Assembly: GCA_934623575.1 (NCBI GenBank)
Contig: CAKTVL010000006.1
Coordinates: 11,760-75,759 of the forward strand
Reading direction: 5' to 3'
Length of the DNA stretch: 64,000 bases
DNA from: an uncultured Oscillospiraceae bacterium
GTDB lineage: Bacteria > Bacillota > Clostridia > Oscillospirales > Oscillospiraceae
Shown here: piece by piece, positions 41,900-51,679 of the stretch
Layout of the letters: every line of letters begins with the position of its first letter
Numbering within the stretch: the first letter of the stretch is position 1
The notes under the pieces: generated by a model
The model's input: only the letters and a program-made list of their open reading frames with translations
Told to the model about the DNA's origin: nothing
Database searches by the model: none
Made by a program: the position numbers and the translations under genes

Positions 41900-42937
41900 G
41901 TGACAAGACGCATACAGGTGGGGCGAGTGCCCATGGGCGGCGGCGCGGCCGTGAGCATACAGTCCATGTGCAATACCCCCACGGAGGACGTGGCCGCCAC
42001 CGTGCAGCAGATCGCGCGGCTGGAGCAGGCGGGCTGCGACATCGTCCGGGTGGCGGTGCCCACAGAGGAGGCCGCCCGTGCCATTCCGGCCATCAAGCGG
42101 GCCATACACATCCCGCTGGTGGCGGACATCCACTTTGACTACAGGCTGGCGCTGCTGTGCATCGACGGCGGCGTGGATAAAATACGCATCAACCCCGGCA
42201 ACATCGGGTCTAAGGACCGGGTGCGGGCCGTGGCGGACGGCTGCCGGGAGCGGGGCATCCCCATCCGGGTGGGCGTAAACGGCGGGTCGCTGGAAAAGGA
42301 CCTGCTGCGCAAATACGGCGGCGTCACCGCCGAGGCATTGGCCGAGAGCGCGCTGGGGCACGTCCGGCTGCTGGAGGAGTGCGGCTTTGAGGATATATGC
42401 ATCTCCGTGAAGTGCTCCCGGGTGCCGGTGAACATGGCGGCCTATGAGCTGCTGCACGAAAAGGTGGACTATCCGCTGCATTTGGGCGTTACAGAGGCGG
42501 GCACGCCGGAGATGGGCGTGCTGAAATCCGCCATCGGCATCGGCGGCCTGCTGTGCCGGGGCATCGGCGACACCCTGCGGGTGAGCCTGACCGCCGACCC
42601 GGTGGAGGAGGTGGTGGCCGCCAAGCGGATATTGCAGGCCTGCGGCCTGCGACGCAGCGGGCCGGATCTCATCGCCTGCCCCACCTGCGGGCGGACGAGG
42701 TACGACATGCTGCCCATCGCCCGGGAGGTGGAGCGCCGGCTGAAGAACTGTGATAAGCCCATCACCGTGGCGGTGATGGGGTGCGTGGTCAATGGGCCGG
42801 GCGAGGCCTCCGCCGCGGACGTGGGCATCGCCGGCGGCAACGGCGAGGGACTGCTGTTCGCCCGGGGAAGGATCCTGCGCAAGGTGCCGGAGGACCAGCT
42901 GGTGGACGCGCTGTTCCAGGAGATCGAAAAGCTGTAA
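41900..42937 (+). CDS. ispG: 4-hydroxy-3-methylbut-2-enyl diphosphate synthase
   Basis: IspG is a [4Fe-4S] enzyme that converts 2-C-methyl-D-erythritol 2,4-cyclodiphosphate to HMBPP, using ferredoxin or flavodoxin electrons. The 345-residue protein has the TIM-barrel start TRRIQVGRVPMGG and the cluster cysteines in IACPTCGRT and MGCVVNGPGEA. At this length it is the short bacterial form without an insert domain. A non-consensus GTG start is used, after AAGGAGG. Confidence 0.95.
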   Translation: MTRRIQVGRVPMGGGAAVSIQSMCNTPTEDVAATVQQIARLEQAGCDIVRVAVPTEEAARAIPAIKRAIHIPLVADIHFDYRLALLCIDGGVDKIRINPGNIGSKDRVRAVADGCRERGIPIRVGVNGGSLEKDLLRKYGGVTAEALAESALGHVRLLEECGFEDICISVKCSRVPVNMAAYELLHEKVDYPLHLGVTEAGTPEMGVLKSAIGIGGLLCRGIGDTLRVSLTADPVEEVVAAKRILQACGLRRSGPDLIACPTCGRTRYDMLPIAREVERRLKNCDKPITVAVMGCVVNGPGEASAADVGIAGGNGEGLLFARGRILRKVPEDQLVDALFQEIEKL

Positions 42938-42962
42938 CAAGAGGTCACGATAGGGGAGAGAC

Positions 42963-45900
42963 ATGGCGGAAAGAGTACCGTTTTTTACATTATTTGAGAG
43001 CTTTCAGGCGCCGCGGCAGCTGCGGCTGCTGCTGCACGACGCCTACGCCGTCAGCGGTGTGCTGGACCGGGAGAACCGAACGCTGGAGGTGCAGGTGGAG
43101 TGCGGCGAGACGCTGCCCCAGGCGGCGCAGGACGCCCTGCAGCAGATGCTGGCGCAGCAGTATGACCTGCAGCGGGTGCTGCTGCACTTCCGGGGCGCCG
43201 CGGCCCAGAAGGGCGACAGCGGCGTGCTGTGGGGCAAGCCCATTACCGGGAAGCTGACGCCCATCGGCGAGCTGAATATCAAGCAGGGCAGCGCCATCGT
43301 GGAGGGCCGGGTGTTCAAATCGGAGTGCTACGAGACGCGGCGCAAGGGCATGTGGACGCTGAACTTCAACATCACCGACGAGCACGGCTCCGTGGCCGTG
43401 CGAAAGGCCATGGATGAGAAGGAGGCCAAGGTGCTGGGCGGCGCCGTAAGTGACGGCATGTGGCTGCGGCTGCAGGGCAAGGTGGAGCTGACCTATGACG
43501 GCAAGGACATCCTGCTGCGGCCGGTGAACATCATGAAGGCCAGCCACGCTTCCCGGCAGGACAACGCGCCGGAGAAGCGGGTGGAGCTGCATCTGCATAC
43601 CCAGATGAGCAGCATGGACGCCCTGACCGACGTGGGCAAGGTGGTGAAGCAGGCAGCGGCCTGGGGCCACCCGGCCATCGCCATCACCGACCACGGCACG
43701 GTACAGGCCTTCCCCAAGGCCCGGGACGCGGGCAAGGGGAAAATCAAGATCCTGTATGGCGTGGAGGGCTACTACGTCAACAATCTGGACGACCGCATCG
43801 CCGTACACGGCGGGCAGGACGCGGATTTTAACGACGAGATCGTCTGCTTTGACATCGAGACCACCGGATTGAAGGTGGAGCGGGAGGCGATTACGGAGAT
43901 CGGCGCGGTGGTGCTGAAAAACGGGCAGATCACCGACACATTCCAGACCTTCGTGAACCCAGGCCGGCGGCTGACGCCGGAGATCATCGGCCTCACCGGC
44001 ATCACCGACGCCATGCTGGCGGACGCGCCGCCGCCGGAGGAGGCGCTGGCGTCGTTCCTGAAATTTGTGAACGGCCGCCCGCTGGCGGCCCACAACGCGG
44101 AGTTCGACATCGGGTTTATCCGGGCGGGCTGCCGCAGGGCGGGGCTGGAATTCGATCCGACGTACATCGACAGCCTGATCCTGGCGCAGAACCTGCTGCC
44201 GGAACTGCATAAATACAAGCTGGACATCGTGGCGGAGCACCTGGACCTGCCCGCCTTCAACCACCATCGGGCGTCGGACGACGCGGGGATGGTGGGGTAT
44301 ATGCTGATCCCGTTTTTCGAGAAGATGCGGCGGGAGATGGGCATTTCCCGCCTGCAGGAGATCAACGGACAGATGGAGAAGCTGCGGCCGCTGGGCGGCG
44401 GCAGCCGCCATCCCAAGCACATCATCATTCTGGCCAAGAACAAGCTGGGACTGAAGCACCTGTACCAGCTGATCTCGGCGTCCAACCTGAAATACTTCAA
44501 GCGCGTGCCCATCATCCCCAAGACGGAGCTGGCGGCCCACCGGGAGGGACTGATCATCGGCTCGGCCTGCGAGGCCGGCGAGCTGTTCCGGGCGGTGGCC
44601 GACCACAAGGACTGGGCGGAGCTGAAGCGCATCGCCTCGTTTTACGACTATCTGGAGATACAGCCCATCTGCAACAACATGTTCATGCTGCGCAACGGCA
44701 GCGTGCAGTCGGAGGAGGAGCTGCGGGAGTTCAACCGCACCATCGTCCGGCTGGGCCGGGAGCTGGGCAAGCCGGTGTGCGCCACCGGCGACGTGCATTT
44801 CCAGGAGCCGGAGGACGAGGTCTATCGCCATATCCTGCTGGCCAGCAAGAAATTCGCTGACGCTGACGCGCCGCTGCCCATCTATTTCAAGACCACGGAG
44901 GAGATGCTGGAGGAGTTCGCCTATCTGGGGCCGGAGGAGGCCCGGCGGGTGGTCATCGACGACCCGCGGTCCATCGCGGACCGCATCGAGGACATCGAGC
45001 TGCTGCCCCCGGGACGGCTGTTCCCGCCCCGGCTGGAAAACTCCGAGCAGGAGCTGCACGACCGCGTGTGGGACAAGTGCCACGAGCTGTACGGCAACGA
45101 GCCGCCCCAGCTGATCGTGGATCGACTGAACGTGGAGCTGAAGAGCATCCTGGGCAAGTACGACGTGGTGTATATGTCCGCCCAGAAGCTGGTGCAGCGC
45201 AGCCTGGAAAACGGCTATCTGGTGGGCAGCCGAGGGTCCGTGGGCTCGTCCCTGGTGGCGTATATGTCCGGCATCACGGAGGTGAACTCCCTGCCGCCCC
45301 ACTACCGCTGCCCCAAGTGCCGCCATACGGAGTTCATCACCGACGGCAGCTACGGCTGCGGCGCGGACATGCCCGATAAGGACTGCCCGGAGTGCGGCAC
45401 GAAATACGTCAAGGACGGCTTCGACATCCCCTTTGAGACGTTTCTGGGCTACGGCGGCGGCAAGGTGCCGGATATTGACCTGAATTTCTCCGGCGAGTAC
45501 CAGGCCCGGGCCCACCAGCACGCCATCGAGATGTTTGGCAAGACCCAGGTGTTTCGCGCCGGTACCATCGGCACGTTGGCGGAGAAAACCGCCTTCGGCA
45601 TGGTGAAAAAGTACCTGGAGGAGCGGGGCGAGAGCGCCTCCAACGCCGAGCTGGACCGTCTGACGCTGGGCTGCGTGGGCGTGCGCCGCACCACGGGGCA
45701 GCACCCCGGCGGCCTGGTGGTGGTGCCGGACGATATGGACGTGGAGGACTTCACCGCGGTGCAGCACCCGGCGGACGACCCCAACAGTGACACGGTGACC
45801 ACCCATTTTGAATACCACTGCATGGAGGACAACCTCCTGAAGCTGGATATGCTGGGCCATGATGACCCCACCATGATCAAAATGCTGGAGGATCTTACCG

Positions 45901-46901
45901 GCGTCAACGCCCGGGCCATTCCCCTGGACGATCCGGACACCATGAGCATTTTCACGTCCTCCAGGGTGCTGGGCTTCGAGAACGACGAGATACTGGGCCC
46001 CACCGGGGCAGTGGCCATCCCGGAATTCAACACCCGCTTCACCCGCGGCATGTTGATGGACACCATGCCCAAGGACTTCAACACGCTGGTGCGCCTGTCC
46101 GGCTTCTCCCACGGCACGGATGTGTGGCTGGGCAACGCCCGGGAGCTGATCGTCAGCGGCACGGCCTCCGTTCTGGAGACGGTGGGCTGCCGTGACGACA
46201 TCATGCTGTACCTGATCTCCATGGGATTGGAGCCGAAGATGTCCTTCAAGATCATGGAGGCCGTCCGTAAGGGCAAGGTGAAGAAAAAGGGGTTTGAGGA
46301 CGGCTGGGAGGACGCCATGCGGGAGCATCAGGTGCCGGACTGGTACATCGGCTCCCTGGCCAAGATCGGCTACCTGTTCCCCAAGGCCCACGCCGTGGCG
46401 TATGTGATGATGGCCTTCCGCATCGCGTGGTTCAAGGTGCATCAGCCGCTGGCATTCTACGCCACGTTCTTCTCCATCCGGGCCAAGGCCTTCGACGCGG
46501 AGTACTGCTGCGCCGGCATAGACGCGGTGAAGCAGAAGATCAAGGAGATCGAGAACAACAAGGACGCCACCGACGTGGAGCAGAACCTGATGGTGACGCT
46601 GGAGGTGTGCTATGAGTTCTATCTCCGGGGGTTCCACTTCGACACCATCAGCATTTACGACTCCGACGCCACCCACTTTAAGATCACGGAGAACGGGCTG
46701 CTGCCGCCCTTTGTGACGGTGCGCGGTCTGGGCGAGACGGCGGCGCTGGACACCGTGGAGAAGCGCAAGGACAAGAATTTCGTCTCCGTGGAGGAGTTCG
46801 CCACCACCTGCAACAAGCTCAGTAAGACCCACATCGAGCAGCTGAAGGCGCTGGGCGCCTTCGCCGGTATGGCGGACACCAGCCAGGTGACGCTGTTTTA
46901 A
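42963..46901 (+). CDS. polC: DNA polymerase III PolC-type
   Basis: PolC is the replicative leading-strand polymerase of low-GC Gram-positives. The 1312-residue chain has an N-terminal region of about 100 residues, an OB-fold, a PHP domain (HLHTQMSSMDALTDVG near residue 205) interrupted by the proofreading exonuclease (CFDIETTGL near 296), a Cys-rich zinc module (CPKCRHTEF, CPECGTKY near 782-815) and the catalytic palm with PDIDLNFSGE near 835. B. subtilis PolC is about 1437 residues, and the shortfall lies in the N-terminal domain. It ends the cluster and is followed by a terminator. Confidence 0.96.
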   Translation: MAERVPFFTLFESFQAPRQLRLLLHDAYAVSGVLDRENRTLEVQVECGETLPQAAQDALQQMLAQQYDLQRVLLHFRGAAAQKGDSGVLWGKPITGKLTPIGELNIKQGSAIVEGRVFKSECYETRRKGMWTLNFNITDEHGSVAVRKAMDEKEAKVLGGAVSDGMWLRLQGKVELTYDGKDILLRPVNIMKASHASRQDNAPEKRVELHLHTQMSSMDALTDVGKVVKQAAAWGHPAIAITDHGTVQAFPKARDAGKGKIKILYGVEGYYVNNLDDRIAVHGGQDADFNDEIVCFDIETTGLKVEREAITEIGAVVLKNGQITDTFQTFVNPGRRLTPEIIGLTGITDAMLADAPPPEEALASFLKFVNGRPLAAHNAEFDIGFIRAGCRRAGLEFDPTYIDSLILAQNLLPELHKYKLDIVAEHLDLPAFNHHRASDDAGMVGYMLIPFFEKMRREMGISRLQEINGQMEKLRPLGGGSRHPKHIIILAKNKLGLKHLYQLISASNLKYFKRVPIIPKTELAAHREGLIIGSACEAGELFRAVADHKDWAELKRIASFYDYLEIQPICNNMFMLRNGSVQSEEELREFNRTIVRLGRELGKPVCATGDVHFQEPEDEVYRHILLASKKFADADAPLPIYFKTTEEMLEEFAYLGPEEARRVVIDDPRSIADRIEDIELLPPGRLFPPRLENSEQELHDRVWDKCHELYGNEPPQLIVDRLNVELKSILGKYDVVYMSAQKLVQRSLENGYLVGSRGSVGSSLVAYMSGITEVNSLPPHYRCPKCRHTEFITDGSYGCGADMPDKDCPECGTKYVKDGFDIPFETFLGYGGGKVPDIDLNFSGEYQARAHQHAIEMFGKTQVFRAGTIGTLAEKTAFGMVKKYLEERGESASNAELDRLTLGCVGVRRTTGQHPGGLVVVPDDMDVEDFTAVQHPADDPNSDTVTTHFEYHCMEDNLLKLDMLGHDDPTMIKMLEDLTGVNARAIPLDDPDTMSIFTSSRVLGFENDEILGPTGAVAIPEFNTRFTRGMLMDTMPKDFNTLVRLSGFSHGTDVWLGNARELIVSGTASVLETVGCRDDIMLYLISMGLEPKMSFKIMEAVRKGKVKKKGFEDGWEDAMREHQVPDWYIGSLAKIGYLFPKAHAVAYVMMAFRIAWFKVHQPLAFYATFFSIRAKAFDAEYCCAGIDAVKQKIKEIENNKDATDVEQNLMVTLEVCYEFYLRGFHFDTISIYDSDATHFKITENGLLPPFVTVRGLGETAALDTVEKRKDKNFVSVEEFATTCNKLSKTHIEQLKALGAFAGMADTSQVTLF

Positions 46902-46906
46902 CGCAT

Positions 46907-46939
46907 AAAAAAATCACCCCCATGTGGGGGTGATTTTTT
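46907..46939 (+). terminator. Terminator after polC
   Basis: AAAAAATCACCCCC pairs with GGGGGTGATTTTTT across a tight loop. It serves polC and, in the other direction, the EamA gene. Confidence 0.85.
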
Positions 46940-46952
46940 GCGGTTTTATGCG

Positions 46953-47867
46953 TTATTCCGCGGTCTGCTTCTCCGGGAACTGGATCTGCGCCAGAATGAC
47001 GGCGGCGAACATGACCGCACAGCCGATATACTCCCGGACGGACATCTGCTGCTTCAGAATGATGGCTCCGGCGATGACGGCGAACACGCTCTCCAGGCTC
47101 AGCAGGATGGTGACCACCGTGGGGTTGGAGTCCTTCTGGGCCAGGATCTGCAGGGTGTAGCCCACGCCGCAGGAAAAGACGCCTACATACAGCAGGGGCA
47201 GCGCGCAGCTGAGGATGGCGGCGAAGTCCACCTCCTCGAAAATGAACATGCATACGGCGGAGATGATGCCGGCAAACAGGAATTGCAGGCAGCTGAGCTT
47301 TACGCCGTCGCAGTAGGCGGTGAAGTGGTCGATGACCAGGATATGTATCGCGAAGCACACCGCGCACACCAGGATCAGCAGATCGCCGGGGGCCAGAGAG
47401 AAGCTGCCCTTGATGCACAGCAGGTACAGCGCCAGCACAGACAGGGCTACCGCGATCCAGGTGGGCAGGCTGACCTTCCGCTTGAAGAACAGGCCGAACA
47501 CGGGCACCAGCACCACATACAGCGCGGTGATGAACCCGGCCTTGCCGGCGTCGGTACCGGCTACCATGCCCGCCTGCTGGAAGTTGGAGGCGCAGGCCAG
47601 GGCCGCGCCGCAGCACAGGCCGCCCAGCCACAGCTGCCGGTTGGCGGCCTTTTTCTGGATGGGGGAGAGGAAGGTCTTGTCCTTTTTCAGCTTGTCGCTG
47701 ATGACGATGACCACCAGCAGCGCCAGCACGGCGATGAAATAGCGGATGGCGTTGAAGGCGAAGGCGCCGATGGAGTCGGCGCACATATCCTGCGCCACAA
47801 AGGCGGTTCCCCAGATGAAGGCGGCCAGAATGGGGAAGACCACCTGCCGGACCTGATTGTGTTTCAT
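46953..47867 (-). CDS. EamA/DMT-family transporter (second)
   Basis: A 304-residue transporter with ten predicted helices and two EamA halves, opening FPILAAFIWGTAFVAQDMC. It is a different branch from the copy near 5 kb. Substrate is unknown; the family exports amino acids and related metabolites. The ATG follows AGGAGA. It is transcribed on the minus strand, just downstream of plsY, so it may end the der-plsY transcript. Confidence 0.85.
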   Translation of the reverse strand: MKHNQVRQVVFPILAAFIWGTAFVAQDMCADSIGAFAFNAIRYFIAVLALLVVIVISDKLKKDKTFLSPIQKKAANRQLWLGGLCCGAALACASNFQQAGMVAGTDAGKAGFITALYVVLVPVFGLFFKRKVSLPTWIAVALSVLALYLLCIKGSFSLAPGDLLILVCAVCFAIHILVIDHFTAYCDGVKLSCLQFLFAGIISAVCMFIFEEVDFAAILSCALPLLYVGVFSCGVGYTLQILAQKDSNPTVVTILLSLESVFAVIAGAIILKQQMSVREYIGCAVMFAAVILAQIQFPEKQTAE

Positions 47868-47903
47868 GTCTGCGATCTCCTTTAATTTTCTCTGTATTGG
47901 TGG

Positions 47904-48557
47904 TTATGCGTCGTTTTTCGGTGCGCCGGTGTGCCACTGGAACTTGCGCTCCTGGTGGTGCAGCAGCCGGTGGATGTTCTCCCGGTGGCACCAGATCACC
48001 AGCGCGGCCACCAGCAGTGCCAGCACCGTGTACAGCACGTTGTGCCCCAGAAACAGCCAGGTGGTCACGGGCATGGACGCCGTGGCGCACACGGAGCCCA
48101 GCGAGACGTATTTCGTCAGCAGCCACAGCGCGGCGAACAGCCCCCAGGCGATCAGGCCGATGCGCCAGTCCAGCAGCCACACCAGTGTGCCGCCGGACAG
48201 GATGCCCTTGCCGCCCTTGAAGCCAAAGAACACCGGGAACATGTGGCCCAGCTCACAGCCAAGACCGCCCAGCAGCAGCCCCAGCGTCCAGTCGCCGACC
48301 AGATACCGCATGACCAGGCCGCCCAGCACGCAGGACAGCACGGTCTTGCCCATGTCGAACAGGATCACGCCCAGGGCGTATTTGGCGCCGTAGGTGCGGT
48401 AGAAGTTGGTCAGTCCCGCGTTGCCGCTGCCGTGCTGCCGCACGTCGTCCCGGATGATGAAGTGGCTGACCATCACCGAGCCGTTGAGACAGCCCAGAAA
48501 ATAGCCCAGAAGAAGCAGTATCAGCGCAGCCAGCAGCAGCGCCCGGATGGTAGGCAT
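47904..48557 (-). CDS. plsY: Glycerol-3-phosphate acyltransferase
   Basis: PlsY uses acyl phosphate to acylate glycerol 3-phosphate, the first step of phospholipid synthesis in most bacteria. The 217-residue membrane enzyme has about five helices and the catalytic motifs GSGNAGLTNFYRTYG and FGFKGGKG. The start is the ATG that shares one base with the der stop. A GTG three bases earlier is an alternative. Confidence 0.93.
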   Translation of the reverse strand: MPTIRALLLAALILLLLGYFLGCLNGSVMVSHFIIRDDVRQHGSGNAGLTNFYRTYGAKYALGVILFDMGKTVLSCVLGGLVMRYLVGDWTLGLLLGGLGCELGHMFPVFFGFKGGKGILSGGTLVWLLDWRIGLIAWGLFAALWLLTKYVSLGSVCATASMPVTTWLFLGHNVLYTVLALLVAALVIWCHRENIHRLLHHQERKFQWHTGAPKNDA

Positions 48558-49885
48558 CACCCGTCATCCTCCCCCTTCTGGCGGATGGTCAGCACGATGG
48601 GCGTGCCCTCCAGTCCGAATACGCTGCGCAGCTGGTTCTCCAGATACCGCTGGTAGGAGAAGTGGAACAGCTTCTTGTCGTTGCAGAAAATGACGAAGTG
48701 GGGCGGCTTGACGCCCACCTGGGTCATGTAGTAGATCTTCAGGCGGCGGCCCTTGTCCGTGGGGGGCTGGACGCGGGTCTGGGCGTCGGCCAGCACGCTG
48801 TTCAGCGTGCCGGTGGTGATGCGCATGGCCGCCTGGTCGTTGACGTAGTTGATCAGCTCAAACAGCCTTCCCACCCGCTGCCCGGTCAGGGCGGAGATGA
48901 ACAGGATGGGGGCGTAGGGCATGTAGCTGAGATCCCGGCGGATGTCCTCCCGCATGCGGTCCATAGTCTTGCCGTCCTTTTCGATCAGGTCCCACTTGTT
49001 CACCACGATGATGCAGGCCTTGCCCGCGTCGTGGGCCAGACCGGCCACCTTGGTGTCCTGCTCGGTGACGCCCTCCTGGGCGTCGATGAGGATCAGGCAC
49101 ACGTCGCTGCGCTCGATGGCCATGGTGGCGCGGAGAACGCTGTATTTCTCGATATTGTCGTCCACCTTTGACTTTTTCCGCATGCCGGCGGTGTCGATGA
49201 AGTTGTACTTGCCGTACTGGTTCTCAAAGTAGCTGTCGATGGCGTCCCGGGTGGTGCCCGCCACATTGCTGACGATAACGCGCTCCTCACCCAGGATGCG
49301 GTTGGTCAGGCTGGACTTGCCCACGTTGGGCTTGCCGATAATGGCCACCTGCACCACGTCGGACTCGTCCTCCTCCGCGTCCTCCGGGGGGAAGTACTTG
49401 ACGCACTCGTCCAGCAGGTCGCCGGTGCCGTGGCCGTGTACGGCGGAGACGGCCACGGGGTCGCCCAGCCCCAGGTTGTAGAATTCGTAGAAGTCGGGGT
49501 CCACCGTACCCACGGAGTCCATCTTGTTCACCGCCAGCACGATGGGCTTGCGGCTGCGCTGCAGCATGCTGGCCACCTCGTGGTCGGAGGCGGTAAGGCC
49601 GGTGCGGATGTCCGTGACGAAGATGATCACATCGGCGTTGTCAATGGCGATCTGTGCCTGCTCCCGCATAAAGGACAGGATCTGGCTGTCGGTGTTGGGC
49701 TCGATGCCGCCGGTGTCCACCAGACGGAATTTCCGGCCCACCCACTCGCTCTCGCCGTAGATACGGTCACGGGTGACGCCGGGGGTGTCCTCCACGATGG
49801 ACAGCCGCCGGCCGATGATCTTGTTGAACAGCATGGATTTGCCCACGTTGGGCCGCCCCACGATAGCGATCAAAGGCTTTGCCAT
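48557..49885 (-). CDS. der: Ribosome biogenesis GTPase Der (EngA)
   Basis: Der is a double-GTPase that assists 50S subunit maturation. The 442-residue protein has two G domains, with P-loops GRPNVGKSMLFNK near residue 10 and GKPNVGKSSLTNR near 185, their NKMD and NKWD base-recognition motifs, and a C-terminal KH-like domain. The two domains are typical in spacing. The ATG follows GGAGG. It lies between DUF512 and plsY, a conserved clostridial order. Confidence 0.96.
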   Translation of the reverse strand: MAKPLIAIVGRPNVGKSMLFNKIIGRRLSIVEDTPGVTRDRIYGESEWVGRKFRLVDTGGIEPNTDSQILSFMREQAQIAIDNADVIIFVTDIRTGLTASDHEVASMLQRSRKPIVLAVNKMDSVGTVDPDFYEFYNLGLGDPVAVSAVHGHGTGDLLDECVKYFPPEDAEEDESDVVQVAIIGKPNVGKSSLTNRILGEERVIVSNVAGTTRDAIDSYFENQYGKYNFIDTAGMRKKSKVDDNIEKYSVLRATMAIERSDVCLILIDAQEGVTEQDTKVAGLAHDAGKACIIVVNKWDLIEKDGKTMDRMREDIRRDLSYMPYAPILFISALTGQRVGRLFELINYVNDQAAMRITTGTLNSVLADAQTRVQPPTDKGRRLKIYYMTQVGVKPPHFVIFCNDKKLFHFSYQRYLENQLRSVFGLEGTPIVLTIRQKGEDDG

Positions 49886-49890
49886 AGTTC

Positions 49891-51195
49891 TTATTCCTCC
49901 CTATCCAGCATGGCGTCCAGCAGGTCGCCGCCGTCTATCCCCACGATCTGCACCCGGCAGCCCAGCTCTGCGCTGAGCCGCTCCACGGTGTAGTCGTCCA
50001 AAAATACGTTCTCGCCGTGCCGCAGCATGTGCAGCGGCAGCAGCACCCGGCCCAACGCCGGGACCTTTCTCAGCTGAGCGGACAGATCCTGCCCGGTCAG
50101 CAGTCCGGCCACGTCGATGGTGTGGCCGAAGAAATCGTTCTCCACGGCGATGACCTGCCCCTGCAGCGCCGGGAAGTAGGCCTTCGCCTGCTCCAGCAGA
50201 TAGGTCATAAACGGCGCCGCCGCCGTGCCGGTGGCGATGGTGAAGGGAGAGGGGGCCTCGTCGTGCTCCTCCATGCGCATGGCGCTGAGGAAGTCCTGCT
50301 CCAGTGAGCGCAGCATGCCCACGCCGTTCTCCAGCTGGCGGTAGCCCTCGTAATAGTTCTCCTGGGGCAGCTCGATGCCGGCCCGCAGGAACAGCTCATC
50401 CGCGCAGAAGAACCGCCGTGTGCCGAAGCGTCGCAGGTTCTCCTGCCCGAACTCCTCCGCGATGGCGATGATCTCCCGGGCGCAGTCCCGGTCCACGGGC
50501 CGCAGCTTGGCCAGCCCCTGCCGGTACTTGGTGATGCCCACCGGCACCAGCGAGCAGCTGGAAAACTGCCACTCCGTCAGATCCCGCAGGGTGCGGCGCA
50601 GCTGATCGCCGTCGTTCCAGCCGGGGCAGACCACGATCTGGCCGTTCATAACGATGCCCGCCTTGCAGAAGGCCTGAATATAGTCCAGCGACCGGGCGGC
50701 GTTCTTGTTGCCCAGCAGCGTGCAGTGCAGCTGCGGGTCGGTGGCGTGGACGGAGACGTTGATGGGACTGATGTGCAGGTCGATAATGCGCTGCGCCTCC
50801 CGCTCCGTCAGGTTGGTCAGGGTGATGTAATTGCCCAGCAGGAAGCTCAGCCGGGCGTCGTCGTCCTTGAAGTACAGCGTGGAGCGCATGCCCGGCGGCA
50901 TCTGGTCCACGAAGCAGAACAGGCAGTGGTTGGCGCAGGAGCGCATCTCGTCCATGAGATAGGTGTCGAAATTCAGCCCCAGGTCCTGACCCTCAGCCTT
51001 GCGGATGGTGACGCGCCGCACATCGCCCGCCGCCGTTTTCAGTTCGATATGGGACAGGGGGTCGTAGCCGTAGAACCGGTAGTCCAGCACGTCCACGATG
51101 GGATGGCCGTTGATGGTCAGCAGCTGCTCACCCACCTGTATGCCGGCGTGCTCCGCGGGGCTGTGCCGGTCGATGGCGGTGATGATGGTGCTCAT
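49891..51195 (-). CDS. DUF512 family radical-SAM-like protein
   Basis: A 434-residue protein with a PDZ-like N-terminal part (ending near residue 65), a radical-SAM-like barrel with the cluster motif CANHCLFC (CxxxCxxC) near residue 77, and a C-terminal DUF512 region. Its reaction is not established. In Clostridia it usually sits before der, as here, which suggests a link to ribosome or tRNA work. The start is the ATG after AAAGAGGA; upstream frame is open through the repeat-rich intergenic DNA but has no ribosome site. Confidence 0.88.
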   Translation of the reverse strand: MSTIITAIDRHSPAEHAGIQVGEQLLTINGHPIVDVLDYRFYGYDPLSHIELKTAAGDVRRVTIRKAEGQDLGLNFDTYLMDEMRSCANHCLFCFVDQMPPGMRSTLYFKDDDARLSFLLGNYITLTNLTEREAQRIIDLHISPINVSVHATDPQLHCTLLGNKNAARSLDYIQAFCKAGIVMNGQIVVCPGWNDGDQLRRTLRDLTEWQFSSCSLVPVGITKYRQGLAKLRPVDRDCAREIIAIAEEFGQENLRRFGTRRFFCADELFLRAGIELPQENYYEGYRQLENGVGMLRSLEQDFLSAMRMEEHDEAPSPFTIATGTAAAPFMTYLLEQAKAYFPALQGQVIAVENDFFGHTIDVAGLLTGQDLSAQLRKVPALGRVLLPLHMLRHGENVFLDDYTVERLSAELGCRVQIVGIDGGDLLDAMLDREE

Positions 51196-51284
51196 AGTCG
51201 CGTCCTCTTTCGTAAATAGGGCATACGCCCTCATGATAACTATACTATTATACCGTTTTTCGCCGCCGGACGCAAGCATAATAT

Positions 51285-51316
51285 CAGTATACCAGTATAC
51301 CAGTATACCAGTATAC
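51285..51316 (+). repeat. Four tandem copies of an 8-bp repeat
   Basis: CAGTATAC is repeated perfectly four times head to tail. Each unit contains the palindrome GTATAC. It lies in the gap between the DUF512 gene and rpmF, upstream of DUF512. It may be a polymerase-slippage site that changes promoter spacing, or a tandem protein site. Confidence 0.9.
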
Positions 51317-51390
51317 CCGTCCTGCATCCAAAAGAAAAGCGACTGATTTCGATGCTTCTCATGACAAAAAGTCGGCAGAGAGCGAAAAAA

Positions 51391-51417
51391 CAGGAGAGGA
51401 GCACAGCTCCTCTCCTG
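51391..51417 (-). terminator. Terminator of rpmF
   Basis: CAGGAGAGGAGC pairs with GCTCCTCTCCTG around ACA, and a T-run follows on the minus strand. It lies just after rpmF. Confidence 0.85.
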
Positions 51418-51434
51418 CAAAGGCACAAAAGAAC

Positions 51435-51629
51435 TTATTTCGCGGCCACAGACTTGACGACCTTGACCTCGCGGCCGTTGTAGTTACCGCACTCCGGGCA
51501 CATTCTGTGGGGGAGATGCAGCGCGCCGCACTTGGCGCACGCCACCAGCGTGGGAGCTGCCAGCTTCCATACGGAAGAACGTCTCTTATTGCGTCTTTGC
51601 TTGGATACTTTTCCCTTAGGGACTGCCAT
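51435..51629 (-). CDS. rpmF: 50S ribosomal protein L32
   Basis: A 64-residue L32 protein with MAVPKGKVSKQRRNKRRS and a complete zinc ribbon, CAKC and CPEC. This is the zinc-binding (C+) form, so no zinc-independent paralogue is implied here. The gene follows DUF177 on the same strand, the standard order, and ends in a strong terminator. Confidence 0.96.
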   Translation of the reverse strand: MAVPKGKVSKQRRNKRRSSVWKLAAPTLVACAKCGALHLPHRMCPECGNYNGREVKVVKSVAAK

Positions 51630-51679
51630 GTTGACACCTCCTTGGTCTTAACTGCCTGAGCAGCAATATAATACAAAAT

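Noticed and set aside
42990..46832. A 1280-codon open frame antisense to polC, and similar long antisense frames elsewhere (such as 3315-6572, 33087-35717, 57960-60197)
   Set aside because: High GC leaves few stops in other frames. These frames lack ribosome sites and conserved motifs, and cover genes with clear families.
51285..51316. CRISPR array
   Set aside because: Units are eight bases with no spacers and no cas genes are nearby.
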